From Cladopsammia gracilis (lineage: Eukaryota > Cnidaria > Anthozoa > Scleractinia > Dendrophylliidae), in contig JAJGOT010000354.1 of assembly GCA_022457155.1 (NCBI GenBank), forward strand, positions 1 through 64,000: a stretch of DNA of 64,000 bases, in the 5' to 3' direction. The notes under the pieces are model-generated. The model ran no database searches. It had not been told where the DNA came from and saw only the letters and a list, made by a program, of their open reading frames with translations. Below are positions 20,201 to 29,915 of the stretch, one piece after another. Within the stretch, counting starts at the first letter, position 1, and every line of letters begins with the position of its first letter. The position numbers and the translations under genes were made by a program.

Positions 20201-23200
20201 AAAGTGATTATATTATTATTACATATGTAGCTCAGTTTTACCAAGCTTCTAATTTGTAAAAACAGGTGCTTACGCAGTTTTCCCGATAACTTTATAATCA
20301 ACTGTTCCATTTCTAGTAACAGCCGTAACAATGTGGCTCATGGCCAAAAGGTCTTACTAAACACTGTACTGAAACATCTTGATTCACAGTTGTAACACTT
20401 AGTAGTGACACTCCTCACAGGTGTTACAGGTTACGGGTTCAACTGAGAACACTGTTACGGTGTCTATATTTAATCATTGCTGATTTATTTTACTGAGTGG
20501 CATGCTTCTATCCAAGTGAATGTGAATACATGAAATAAATTGTGTATATTTGACATGGCATCTGACACTACCTGACAGGATGCGGTGATGCGGATCCGCA
20601 TAATTCTCTAATTTCCGCATCCTCTGCATCTTCGGAGCATTTTTCACATAAGACTGAAAAATTTGCCCAATATTAACAATAAAGCAGCTGCGAACCTTCC
20701 TCATAAACATAAAAGCCAAAGAGATTGATGATTTTGAAGCAGTTTTTCTCCTAAACATCGACGAAAACACGCCGCTTTTTTCACGATCGATTTTTAACCT
20801 CCAGGCGTTCCACGCATCTGTTGGCAATGAGCCTGGATACTAGCTTTGTGGTTAGCCTGGTTACTAAGATTGACCAAGATGGCCGCTTGTTTGGCTTCTT
20901 TCGTTCGTCTTCAGTGTTCCTTCATTGCTAAAAGCTTCAAAATGTCTGACAAAGATAGCGAGCACTGTTTTAATACAGGTATTTTGACGTTCGTGCATTA
21001 CGTGTTCGATGTAAATACATTGGAAAGGCCCAATTTCCGCATAATCGAGCGTGTTTTCCGCATAAATCGACGCAGTTTCCCGCGTAATATGCCCGCAAAT
21101 TTCCGCATATTTTTTAATTGTTTTCCGCATCCTATCAGATGCCCTGATTTAAGCTGCAGATAAAACATGATATAATCAACTAGTCAAAACCAATGATCTT
21201 AACAATAACTACATGCAACACTATACATTTGAGCTAAACAAGCTTACTGGAAAGCAGGCCAATTGTGAGTTGGAATATTGGGAACATACATGTATGTGGC
21301 AGCTAGCAAACAACCCAATCCCCTTTTGTCTGGGATTTTCCTGATGTATGAAAACTAGGCTTAAGCCATCGTGCTGTTGGTGTATGTACAGTACTAGTAT
21401 TTCTGTGCACAGCACCCGTCAGTACATACTAGAAAATTGTGCCTAATAGTAAAGTGGATTTTAATAAACCTGTGATATTTTTCTGTTTCTTTCGCAGGAG
21501 TGGCTGGTTATAGAATTTACAGACAGTAAACTGGATCTACTGTCAACTTTACCAGGTTTGTATAAAATTACAAAATAGTTTTTATGTACTGATTGGCCAA
21601 AAACCTTAGTAAGTGGGAGGTGGGAGGGGAGGGCAGGGGGGGGGGGATCAGAACATCATCTCTTGCTTCCCATACCTTTCTCAAGTCAAGAACAAAGTGT
21701 TGTTAAATTTTTCAGACCTGTACATAAAATTGTTCACGACCTATGCTCTTGGCGGGAGTTGGTTTAAATTACAAGACAACGATGATTGGCTTTTTGGCTT
21801 CGCAGCACATCATGCCAGATTGCTTATGGTGGCTCTGTTTTAAAAGTAGACGTTTGTGGGGAAGAAGGGCATGACGAGCCCTAAGGATGTCTGCGTTGGT
21901 GACTAATACTGCCTGGCCATAACAAAAACAAAATTTTCAAATTTGATTAGCCTGCGAACAGGCTCCTGGCTTGGAGGGGTGCTATTTTCCGGCGGGAAGC
22001 ACGGGAAACGAAGGGGAGCCTGCATGTGAGTTTCAGTTAAAGTTTATCGTAGAATAAACTGCTGTTAATGAACCTTGAGACAATCAGACACAGAAAGCTA
22101 TACACTTGAGGCCTGTGGCATTTATTTATGTTCTGTCACAAATCCTTGCCAAATGTAAGGAATATCTGTAGTTTATACAATAATGTAAACAAGGTTCAGA
22201 ATCCAAGATCTATAATGGCTCCTTATCTACTACAATACATCCTTGTCCAATCCAATCAAACTTTCTAGAATGTATCTCAACAAAGGTTTCAGTCAGTTCT
22301 TGTAATCAGAGTTCAGAGTCCAAGCAAATCAATCCACAAGGGCTTCTTATGTACTAACAATATATCCTTCTTCCATAAGCAAAGTCCAATGTAATCAATC
22401 CTCGCAAAATGTATCTTAACAAAGGTTCCAGTCAGCTATTCTCACGCATATCACGTGCGCTTTCCCCCTTCTTATTATTCTATATCGCACTTGCCTGTTC
22501 ATTCTTTCGAGGGCTTCGGTACTGACTCATCAAGTTTCCCTCCCACCCTCCCATGATTGGAACCTCTGTTAGCTTCTTGCATTTGTAAAGGTAGCTATCA
22601 TAAGCCCTAAGCTATGTCAGCCATTGTATACCAGGATTAGTATTTTCGCAGGGAAGTGCAACCCTTGGCTGCACTTTACCCCACAGTAAGGCTTAGCCCT
22701 TGGAGACAGGTCCGGAAAAATATCCATTCCAGGGTGGGTACCCCCGGTCCCACCTGATCTGTACTCCCCCCAGGTAGGGCACCCCCCTCCTGGTTCCCTT
22801 AGTCCCCCGTTGCTATGGGATATGGGCCTCACCCGCTGGAGACAGGTCCGGACCATTCAGTCCAGGGTGGCTACCCCCGGTACCACCTGACCTGTACTTC
22901 GCCCAGGAGGGCACTCCCCTCCTGGTCCTCCGAATCCCTAGTTATAGCCGTGCTTCCCTGCCACCCAAATTTTGCCCATTATCTGTTGCCTGCATTACTT
23001 TTGAACTATACACACCGTTTTCGAAAACAGTTCATTAAGAATATTGAATGTCTGCGAACCTGGAAGCGCTGATTGGTGGATTTTAATTATTCATGACGTA
23101 ATCATAGTTTTTCATTTCCGGTAGAGAAATTTTTAGAGAGATTAGAGAAATTAGAAATTATTAGAGAAATTACTCTTTTCTTTCTGTTCAGAATTATTTT

Positions 23201-24466
23201 TGTCCGGTACAGAGTAACGTTTTCACTCAGTTCTGAATTCGAGCAACTGAAATATTTCTCAGAATCCCAGACATTCTGACGAATGCGTGCAGACATTCTG
23301 ATGAACACATGTGTAAACAACTCATCAATGAAAATTTTGTCATTTAATGCGTAAGTTTAAGGTGGCTCGACTGGATTTTTTGGGGGCGATACCCCCCAAG
23401 TTTGAGCATTAACTATGACTCCATTAACAATGTTATGGAAAAACGGTCACCACAGCTAAAATAGGTAAAGATGAAAATTTGTTAAGACCAGTGTGAAATT
23501 AACATGGGAGTTACCATGGCAACATAATGACGCCATGACGTTTTTTACTTGCCGTTGTATTTCTCGGCACCAGGAGGTTTTTTCGGACCTGGAGCAACAG
23601 GTAACAGTCTTTTTTAGAAGAATTGTGTGGAAGCATGAAGTGCTGATTATTTAGCTCTAATAAGGAGACTGCATCTGTCAATACCAAACACATATAAAAC
23701 ATTGTCGATTTTAAAGTGTTTATTTCTTTTTGCCAAGCATTTGTACCTAACCTATGTACCTAACTTGTTAAGGGTAAAACGGCTAACCAAGCTATGATTT
23801 CGTCCTCAGAGCCTGGTGTTCCTGTTTACCCTACTGCATATCCAAGCTGACCTTTATTCCAAGATTGAAGAAGATCCAAGTGTAACAGCCACCTACAAGT
23901 GGGTCAAGGTAAATAGCTCCTAAATGTATACCGAATCACAAGGAAAATTTATTTGGTAAATAGCTCCTAATGTATACTGTTAAATGCATGTTATTTCTTT
24001 GGTTTATTCTAGGTAATTCTCAAGCGTGACACATTCTTTGGACCTTTTTTTACAACTTTTAACTAAGAGAATAGTGTGTTATAATAGTGTTATAATAATT
24101 ATGCAATTATTCTTGAATCCAAAAATCTATTATATACACTTTCAAACAGTAAAATGTGTGTGCTTTTTTTTTTTGCAAAAATCTAATCTTAGAAACAAAT
24201 GTCGCTTTAGGAAAGATTGCGTGACAAGCCCAAAGAGAGTCTGTGTCGATCGGATTTCAACTTACAATCAGAAGAATACTTTTGATCGTTTCATATGTGA
24301 AAGTGAAAAAGTACAATGTATATTCTTCTGTTAGACTAATAAAGTAAAAAAAAAATTCTAAATGAAAATATCTTAGTGGCCAAACAGGCGACCAAGAGTG
24401 AAAAGTAAGTCGACAGCGGATAAAATCCAGTCGCATTGGCGACCCCACAGGTCGCAACGTTGAGCC

Positions 24467-24542
<76 letters not shown>

Positions 24543-25696
24543 ATATATTATGTTTTTTTTGTAGGATAATGTAGAATCCTTCTGGCACACAAACCCTGAG
24601 TTTACCAATGTGCTTACCACTAGGTAAGTTTACTTTTTCAGGGACAAAAATAAAAAGGAGATAAATAAAGTAGATTGTAAACATCCGAACTAAATCAGTT
24701 GTAGGTGTATTTTTCCTGTGGGAAATGGTTTAAAGTTATTATTAATAGAAAGATGGTAAATGTTTAGCTTAGTTGTGTTATTAGTAAATGGTTGGTAAGT
24801 TTAACTTTTCAGGGACAAAAAATTTAACGATGGAGTGAAAATGTTAGAGACTGGGTAGCATCACATGAGACTTCCTGTATATCAGTTCCTAAAGCAACCC
24901 ACAAGTGTGTAGAAATTTGTGTGATCCACTCCAGTTAGTGATAAAGAGTTTCATCTTTGTAGTGGACCTTGGTCATGACAAATTTGCCACATCGTCAATC
25001 AATTGATGCCAAATATGTTTTCTTGAATGACAGCTTGCTGAAGTTTTCCACCAAAGACAGCACTCTAGCTGATGGTATGGACTTCTCACAAGCTCCAGAG
25101 AAAGACTTTTATAGAGAAAGAGAAGGCAGCTCTGAAGAAGCTGCTGCCATTGGTGGAAAAGTTTGTTCGTTAGAAAGTTGACTTGCAAGTGAGTTGTAAA
25201 GCCTGCTCTTTGTTCTCTTCTTTTCTGTTTCCTCCAATCTATACAACTCTTGTCTGCTTCTCTCTCTCGTCACTCCTGCTATCCTCATCTTTCCTTCCAA
25301 CCACTCCTGTTTTCTCATTTACTCCTCTTCACTTCCACTCCTTTCTCATCATCTCTCTGTATCCAAACTTTATCCCCTCATAACTGCTCTATGCACCCAC
25401 CTTTCACTATCTCCTCTCCTCTCTTTTACACTCTTCGACACTCCACTCATCTACACTCCATTTTTACTCCCTTTTCTTTACACCTGCCCAAAAGACTTCC
25501 CTTTTGTCCCCTACCACTGGCTCTTTTGTCCCACACCCTCCCCTCTATTGAACAATAACCTATCCATTTCCAAAATGTCCCTTCTCTTTATGCTTGGACA
25601 TGTTGTTCTTGAAGTTGCTTGTTTCTTGTTTTGTCTTAAATATTAAATGTTATTTCCTATAACCAAGAAAGACATTTTTACTGGAAAATAAGATAA

Positions 25697-25731
<35 letters not shown>

Positions 25732-28700
25732 ATGGGGATTTCAGTGGGCATTCACAGAATGGCAGTGTACGGTTTTGTGGACGAAGGAAACCGTAGTAAC
25801 CAAGAACAAACTTGGCCTACATATTATGGTGTTGACTATGAAAATCAAACCCAGGATGGTGTACTGGTGAGCTCACTCGTCTGCTCCTCTGTTTTATTGG
25901 ACCATTATTATCATTAATCCCTTTTACTTCTTTCTCCAGGTCAGTGTGCTCTATGCACTTCAAGTGTTTTGTCATAGTCATAACTTTCCTAAAGGTATGT
26001 AACAGCTTTGGACACACTATCTTTGCTTAGGCATGATCCATGTTTGCATAATGTCTAAAATACAAAATGTAGCAGCTTTCGAAATCCACTGCAATATCAA
26101 GGTTTCTATCCACTGGCAAGGGACGATGCCCAGAGCCGAAACTGACACAATATGTAGAAACCGAGGGCAAGCGATCTAGTTGATATTGTGTTTTCAGTTG
26201 AGTTATCACTCTACATGTAATTAATCCAAACAGATGCAGAGAATCCCAATGAACCAATCACAATTCAAGCAAATTTAGTGCTTAATTACAATTTAATGTG
26301 AATATTAATCTCATTAATATGAATCTAGACATCAGCAACAGAGAGGGCCTGGTTGGAAACAGGCAGGGTTCAAAGTCCTTATTTCAGATTGAGCAACTTT
26401 GATTGCATCATATCACAAGACTGTAAGAACCAATTAAAATAGCCCACGCTAGTATTTTTAGGTATTGCTAACTTAGAATTATTTATAGAAGATCGTGACA
26501 TAGGAGTTCGTGTTCACTTAAACCTTACGCTTATCTACATGTAGCAAGCAGCAATTTAGCAGTTATAAGTTTTCTATTTTGCTATCATCAGATTCACAAG
26601 AATCGCTTTCGGAAAGGAGAGTCGCCAAATGTCCAGGATGTGGAACTCCTCTTGCTGATCATGCATGGGGAATTCCAAGCAAATACTGTGAAGGCGAGGA
26701 AATCAGTTCTCCGAAAAACAAGAAATCCGCCGCAATCACTAGTGCAGACGACGACCAACAGATCACGGATCTGGAACGGGAGTTAGCAGAGTTAAACCTC
26801 GAGGAGGAAAGGAGAGCCAAGCAAAACTGAATAACACTTCTCCAGAAACAGGTTGCAGAAAAACGGGCGAAGTTGGCTGCCAGCGATGGGGCAGATCTTG
26901 AGTTGCCTAACGGCCCGTCGAATGTTAAAGAGCTGCGCACACTCCTTCCGACGGACGCCATACCCACACCATTGGATGGGATCCTCAACGCAAATCCCAG
27001 TTCCAGCAGTGCCACGGATCAAGCCGGTACCAATGGGCATCGGTCCTTAAGTTTGATGATGAATTTCGCCTCTTACAGGCGGCACATAACTATCCATGGA
27101 GTTTTGATTCAAATCACCTCTACACAGTGATTTTAGAGCCCATTGAATTTAGTGCTTAATTACAATTTAATGGCAATTAAATAATTAGTGCTCAGGCGCC
27201 ATGTGCGCCATGTACGCCATGTGCGGGAAAACACATTGGGTTAGTGGTGAAATTTTTTTTAACCAATGTAAATGACCTGTCATATTGATGAAAAACCAAG
27301 CTAATGTTTTTGCTGATAGAAGTTTTGGCTTACATTCATGTGTGTTTGTAGGTATGCTGCTGCGTATGTTTTTGTTGTTGTACAACACTGAAGTGTTCGA
27401 AGAAGAAGCATTTTTGAAGTGGAAGGAAGATGTGAGCGAGAAGCACCCTGGCAAAGGAAAGGCTCTCTTCCAGGTACCATACTCAATGATTTTCTTGAGA
27501 AGTAAAAATCAGGGCCTTCATTGCTTCCCCGGGTGTTACTTTAGTATCATTTCTCGGTTAATTAACAAGTGGATATGTTCATCCAGTGGTTATAGGAGCT
27601 ATGTCATGGGGATTTTAGATAAGCTGGGGTCAAAACGACCCCAAATTAATACTAAGTATCGTTGTCATACACAAATGTAGTAAATAAATAAATAAGTCAT
27701 ACACGAAATGCTTATGGAACACTAAGAAGAAGATGTCAAGCAAATGTTTGAAGAGAAATAAACCACAATCAGAGCTTTAGCAAGTTTTTCAAGACACAAG
27801 GCTGTATACTTGAAACAATTAGCCCATTTTTTTAAAGTTTTGATCCATTTCCATCCTGGTCATCTGCAGCCCAAGAGCCTATGAGCACTAGTAGAATAAT
27901 TTTAAACAAAACTGGTCCATTATTTTGGGGTATCAACAGACACCTAATCATAATGGTCCAGGTTTGTTACCAATCACTATACTATTTCTGCATTACACTG
28001 AAACTATAAAGAAATTTCTTTGACTGTGGATTGAGAAAATTGGCCAGATTTTTGAAGTTCTTCCATTGTGTCTGAAAATTAATTTTAAAAGTTGATTGTG
28101 GTTTGCTCATCCTTCGGGGTGAATCACTTGTTATTTTCCTCCTGGTATTCCAGATAATTTTGTGTATTAGCAAAGGTATTTAGTTGAATATTTAATAGTT
28201 TTATAAAAAAGAAAGTGAAATCACTGTGAAATTGTCCTTTTAAGGTCGCGGGGGACAGTTGCGCTCATCAGTATGCATTTTTGAAAAGAGTATGCACGAA
28301 GTGCGACGGCTGATACCGAAAATGTGCGAAATATTCACGAACCGGCTCTGTGATGTTTCTGCATCAATAATTGCATGTGCAAAGTGCTGTTTGGTAAAAT
28401 AAACTATTTTTTAACGCATTGTTCTTTCCACATGAAGTGTTGACAATAGCCCGTGGATTAAAATTAACAAAATTACCATAAATTATATATTTTTGCATTC
28501 GTGTTTGCTCAGGAAGCCTTCGGAAGCGTAAAAACAAGGAATTTTGTGTCCAAGAATTCAGCGCGGATAGAGAATTTCATGAGTTGACACTGCAAGGAGG
28601 TAAACTAGGTGTATTGTAGATTGTCATATCTGACTCAAAATTTTTAATTAGGCTTTCAAAGGGAAGATGTGAGGGTTCATATTCTAACATGGACAATTTT

Positions 28701-29262
28701 ACTCCTTTAAAAGCTAATAACATTTAATTAAAGTTGAAATCAGAAAATCGGAGTCAGATATGACACAATAGACGTTTTGACGGATCAGTGAGTGGGGAAA
28801 TCAACTTGCTTTGTGTTTCTCGAGGAGCAAACTTGGACACAAAACCACGTTTTAAGTAAAGATAACTTTAGTGGCTTACAGTATTTCCGAAAAGCGCGAT
28901 CCCTTCAATAAAAAACAATCCTTACGCACTTCCATTACTCGCCAATATCTGTTAAATTTTATCGAAATCGGCTTTCAAATGTTCACGATATAACGTTTTT
29001 CAAAGTGACACCCATGCTAAAATTTTGCGTTATGAATTTATTCATGGCCAGGTATCCCCCGCGACCTTAAGGCAAAGGAATTTATCTCATTTATAAACTA
29101 TAATAATGAATTCAAAATTAAGGGCAATCCCAGTTAAGATTTATCCTGCTTTGAATGACTGGGTCTTAATGTGTGATCCTGTCACATGACCTGCAGGTGA
29201 ACTCATGGCTGACTTGGCTGGAGACTGCTGACGAGGAAGGAACAGACTCAGAAGCTGAGTAA
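14150..29262 (+). CDS. EIF4G2: eIF4G2 (DAP5/NAT1/p97) 3' half: MA3 and W2 domains, with apparent frame disruptions
   Basis: At least ten exons with GT-AG borders read in order as the C-terminal half of eIF4G2. This eIF4G relative binds eIF4A and eIF3 but lacks the eIF4E site and supports cap-independent translation in the cytoplasm. Order: MA3 domain (14150-21555), linker helices with LYSKIEEDPS...YKWVKDNVES (23810-24623), then the W2/HEAT end with VSVLYALQVF, EEEAFLKWKEDV, GKGKALFQ and VNSWLTWLETADEE. The MIF4G half is not found in this window. Four places need a one-base deletion to keep the conserved frame (19115-19117, 19779-19780, near 23574-23600 tentatively, near 25107-25110 tentatively), and a TAG interrupts 25171-25173. 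Either it is a decaying duplicate or the sequence has insertion errors. The identification is firm; functionality is doubtful. Confidence 0.85.
14434..14615. mobile_element. TA-flanked 182-bp MITE with CRE-containing 46-bp TIRs
   Basis: Near-perfect inverted arms of about 46 bases begin GGCCATTTGCACGATGACGT. Each carries the palindrome TGACGTCA and a CTACTACTACC run. TA flanks both ends (14432-14433, 14616-14617). It is non-coding, within an eIF4G2 intron, and Tc1/mariner-like by its target duplication. Confidence 0.8.
14823..14949 (+). CDS. EIF4G2: eIF4G2 exon (MA3 domain)
   Basis: Acceptor TTTTTTTCAG and donor AAG|GTGAAT. It completes the split Arg codon from the previous exon and reads FLTILVTQLLTARLTAEDDE and then SFNQLFVGLQKPNLLSADVF IK. 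Intact, leaving phase 0. Confidence 0.82.
18117..18262. repeat. Imperfect inverted repeat, possibly two SINE tails
   Basis: The left arm starts TGTGAGTGAAATTAGTGATC. The right arm, in reverse, reads TGGGTGAAATACATGATC, and both run towards AAGAAACC(T/C)GAAAA. Words such as CTGCAGTGATC resemble the tail of the SINE at 13700-13895, so this may be two tails in opposite orientation. Confidence 0.45.
18434..18749. mobile_element. Large palindromic foldback element, ~140-bp arms
   Basis: The arms, from TGTAAATGCC at 18433/18434 and its complement ending 18749, match over about 140 bases with roughly ten differences. The loop is about 35 bases. ACATCTG sits at both outer edges and probably includes the target duplication. 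No ORF. It lies in an eIF4G2 intron in sense-independent orientation. Confidence 0.8.
19063..19162 (+). CDS. EIF4G2: eIF4G2 exon (MA3 domain), one base too long
   Basis: Acceptor GTCTTCAG. The exon starts in phase 0 as RVSEVLEKHQEADEDQQE, then hits TAA. After dropping one A in the run at 19115-19117, it continues VKQQMAWFVAKAVEQ to the donor CAG|GTACTG. Both halves align to the same MA3 helix pair, so the break is a one-base insertion relative to the gene family. Confidence 0.72.
19762..19864 (+). CDS. EIF4G2: eIF4G2 exon (MA3 domain), one base too long
   Basis: Acceptor ATCCAACAG and donor CAG|GTGAGT. The frame opens GILSLN, then meets TGA. Removing one T at 19779-19780 gives EVNSLTENGNFYPTLLLCL and KELETLQGQ, which fits the conserved FPLFLLCLQQL region. 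The length of 103 instead of 102 again indicates a one-base insertion. Confidence 0.72.
19896..19950 (+). repeat. Short perfect palindrome plus GCGATA repeats
   Basis: TCAACGATATGT and its complement are separated by two bases (19896-19921). They are followed by three to four GCGATA units immediately before the SINE. Confidence 0.7.
19951..20222 (+). mobile_element. tRNA-derived SINE with ATT-rich tail
   Basis: The A box TGGTCGAGTGG (19954-19964) and B box GGTTCAAGTCC (19998-20008) lie in a tRNA-like head with anticodon-loop text CTTGTAA. A body follows, with CCAACTGGTTTGCCTCC. The tail reads AATAAAGTGATTATATTATT and ends at an ATT run. The acceptor stem does not pair, so it is not a functional tRNA. 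It carries its own Pol III promoter boxes and sits in an eIF4G2 intron. Confidence 0.78.
20554..21146. mobile_element. TIR element with GGCATCTGA...AGGATGCGG ends
   Basis: The right end in reverse reads CAGGGCATCTGATAGGATGC. The left end reads CATGGCATCTGAC, a small insertion, then AGGATGCGG. The word TTTCCGCATAAT recurs inside both ends. CAGGG-type ends suggest a hAT-like element, but the target duplication could not be confirmed. The interior has no recognised gene. Confidence 0.55.
21498..21555 (+). CDS. EIF4G2: eIF4G2 exon (end of MA3 domain)
   Basis: Acceptor TTTCGCAG and donor CAG|GTTTGT. It reads EWLVIEFTDSKLDLLSTLP, matching the conserved REWLTELF...SKV segment, in phase with the preceding exon. 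It leaves phase 1. Confidence 0.8.
22701..22956 (+). repeat. Tandem duplication, 136-bp unit, two copies
   Basis: Two diverged direct copies begin TGGAGACAGGTCCGGA (22701 and 22837). Each contains CCAGGGTGG and a CACCTGA(T/C)CTGTACT(C/T) stretch, and ends near CTCCTGGT. C-rich relative to its surroundings, intronic. Confidence 0.8.
23574..23600 (+). CDS. EIF4G2: Candidate eIF4G2 microexon
   Basis: Between CACCAG and the donor CAG|GTAACA the 27 bases can read EVFSDLEQQ, which would fit directly before SLVFLF of the next exon (family pattern ...ILEGKGLSFLF). The length is one base too long to join phase 1 of the previous exon to phase 0 of the next. It is therefore tentative, or carries an insertion like its neighbours. 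Confidence 0.35.
23810..23908 (+). CDS. EIF4G2: eIF4G2 exon
   Basis: Acceptor CGTCCTCAG and donor AAG|GTAAAT, 33 codons, phase 0 at both ends. It reads SLVFLFTLLHIQADLYSKIE and then EDPSVTATYKWVK. The YKW(I/V)K end is strongly conserved in the family. Intact. Confidence 0.85.
24470..24539 (+). repeat. (TA)n microsatellite
   Basis: About 35 TA units, intronic, 25 bases before the acceptor of the 24565 exon. Confidence 0.97.
24565..24623 (+). CDS. EIF4G2: eIF4G2 exon
   Basis: Acceptor TTTTTTTTGTAG and donor TAG|GTAAGT. It reads DNVESFWHTNPEFTNVLTT and then a split Arg codon, continuing directly from YKWVK. A 27-base copy of the donor region (GTAAGTTTAACTTTTCAGGG form) recurs near 24792-24812 in the next intron. 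Confidence 0.82.
25099..25188 (+). CDS. EIF4G2: eIF4G2 exon with in-frame TAG (start uncertain)
   Basis: The frame reads KTFIEKEKAALKKLLPLVEK, then FVR, TAG (25171-25173), then KVDLQ to the donor CAA|GTGAGT. KVDLQ joins VSVLYALQ of the next exon exactly as in the family, so the TAG is a true in-frame interruption rather than a frame choice. The upstream frame (…FSQAPEKDF) would join if one T of 25107-25110 were absent. Alternatively, the exon starts at an AG just before 25099. Confidence 0.6.
25200..25545 (+). repeat. Long pyrimidine-rich tract
   Basis: Almost only C and T on this strand with A interruptions (CTCTCC, CTTCC, CACTCC words) for about 345 bases. It is intronic with no unit period, and can form triplex or slipped structures. 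Confidence 0.75.
25694..25733 (+). repeat. (AAAT)n microsatellite
   Basis: About ten AAAT units. Confidence 0.95.
25940..25994 (+). CDS. EIF4G2: eIF4G2 exon (W2 domain)
   Basis: Acceptor TTTCTCCAG and donor AAG|GTATGT. It reads VSVLYALQVFCHSHNFPK, a highly conserved W2-domain stretch, and leaves phase 1. Intact. Confidence 0.87.
26272..26298 (+). repeat. 27-bp direct repeat, left copy
   Basis: Starts AATTTAGTGCTTAATTACAA. An identical copy lies at 27146-27172, so the two bracket 847 bases that contain the gag-like ORF. Confidence 0.85.
26579..27130 (+). pseudogene. Gag-like / ORF1-like retroelement frame with one internal TGA
   Basis: One reading frame runs 184 codons, with a single TGA at 26828-26830. 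The N-terminal part has a compact Cys/His cluster (CPGCGTPLADHAWGIPSKYC). A charged coiled-coil-like segment follows (DLERELAELNLEEERRAK, resuming after the stop with LLQKQVAEKRAKLAA). I recognise the CPGCGTPL...H.WG.PS.YC pattern from repeated cnidarian retroelement ORFs. No protease, RT or integrase follows. It is an intronic insertion in eIF4G2 and is presumed dead. Confidence 0.55.
27146..27172 (+). repeat. 27-bp direct repeat, right copy
   Basis: Identical to 26272-26298. Long for a target duplication, so it may instead reflect a recombination or repair event, or short terminal repeats. Confidence 0.85.
27352..27473 (+). CDS. EIF4G2: eIF4G2 exon (W2 domain)
   Basis: Acceptor TGTTTGTAG and donor CAG|GTACCA. 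It reads GMLLRMFLLLYNTEVFEEEA, then FLKWKEDVSEKHPGKGKALF Q. This is the hallmark acidic/aromatic (AA-box) end of the W2 domain and is very close to vertebrate eIF4G2. Intact. Confidence 0.9.
27474..28243 (+). other. Intronic DNA, nothing recognised
   Basis: Unique AT-rich intron sequence up to the TTAA element. Confidence 0.4.
28244..29066. mobile_element. TTAA-flanked TIR element (piggyBac-like MITE)
   Basis: The ends are inverted copies starting GGTCGCGGGGGA (28244) and its complement ending 29066. TTAA directly abuts both (28240-28243, 29067-29070). A second inverted pair lies inside (near 28612-28634 and 28752-28774, GTCATATCTGACTC). 823 bases, no transposase. Confidence 0.7.
29197..29262 (+). 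CDS. EIF4G2: eIF4G2 terminal coding exon
   Basis: Acceptor ACCTGCAG, then VNSWLTWLETADEEGTDSEA E and TAA at 29260-29262. The acidic C-terminus after LTWLETA(D/E)EE is diagnostic of eIF4G2 and binds eIF2-beta/MNK-type partners in the family. Intact. Confidence 0.92.
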   Translation: MNSWLTWLETADEEGTDSEAE

Positions 29263-29568
29263 CCAAGTTGGTATCTCCCTCAAACAGGAGCAAGAACACA
29301 AATGGAATGAGTTGTCTCATCAATGAAAAGACAGTTGAAGGGAAAAGAAAAAAAAACACTAAAAAAATAGAAAAACAATTAAAGAATTCACTACCTAGGG
29401 ATTTTTAATTCAATTTTTTTTTCAGCAAAATGTTCTGGCACATATACCTGTTTTTGCTAACTTCCTTGTAAATCTTGACAAACAGGATCGATTCATCACC
29501 TAACTGTTTTGAAAATGCGAGTATTTTCATGCTCATTTTCATTTTTTGGTGTCTTTTATTATTAATGA

Positions 29569-29574
29569 AATAAA
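29569..29574 (+). terminator. Polyadenylation signal AATAAA of eIF4G2
   Basis: First AATAAA in a suitable position, about 307 bases after the stop codon. Confidence 0.55.
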
Positions 29575-29677
29575 ATTGCTTGCTTTATGTATATGTACTT
29601 TTTTCCTTAGTCTAATTCTTTCATTTCAATTATATTCGGTACTACATATCGTCATTTTTCTTTGGAGCTTTCTGCCC

Positions 29678-29690
29678 CCTCCCCCCCCCC
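29678..29690 (+). repeat. Poly-C tract
   Basis: CCCCTCCCCCCCCCCC just upstream of CATGGGTAG. Confidence 0.9.
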
Positions 29691-29761
29691 CATGGGTAGA
29701 TCTGCCACTGAATAATCCTGGGATGCTCCCATATAGAATAGCCGGGGTGCTCCACCGAACT

Positions 29762-29915
29762 GGTACCAAAACCTTGTTTGGTGTGTGTGGCTCAAATGAA
29801 ATTACCATAACTGTTGTTGTTGACAAGAACTATCAATTGGTAACCACAATCCTGCTTGGTGAGTGTGGCTTCAGTGACAATTGCACTGTTGTCTTGAAAA
29901 CAACACAATAGCTAC
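29762..29915 (+). repeat. 77-bp diverged tandem duplication
   Basis: Copies start GGTACCAAAACCTTG (29762) and GGTAACCACAATCCTG (29839). Both contain TTGGTG(T/A)GTGTGGCT and an ACTGTTGTxxT stretch. The 121-codon frame across them has no recognised family. Confidence 0.55.

Noticed and set aside
24336..24684. ORFs with long (YI)n repeats
   Set aside because: Simple translation of the TA microsatellite next to a real eIF4G2 exon.
25183..25558. Serine/proline-rich + strand ORFs
   Set aside because: They arise from the pyrimidine-rich intronic tract and have no family resemblance.
29546..29911. 121-codon + ORF downstream of eIF4G2 as a gene
   Set aside because: It starts inside the eIF4G2 3' untranslated region and crosses a poly-C tract and a diverged 77-bp duplication; no family recognised.
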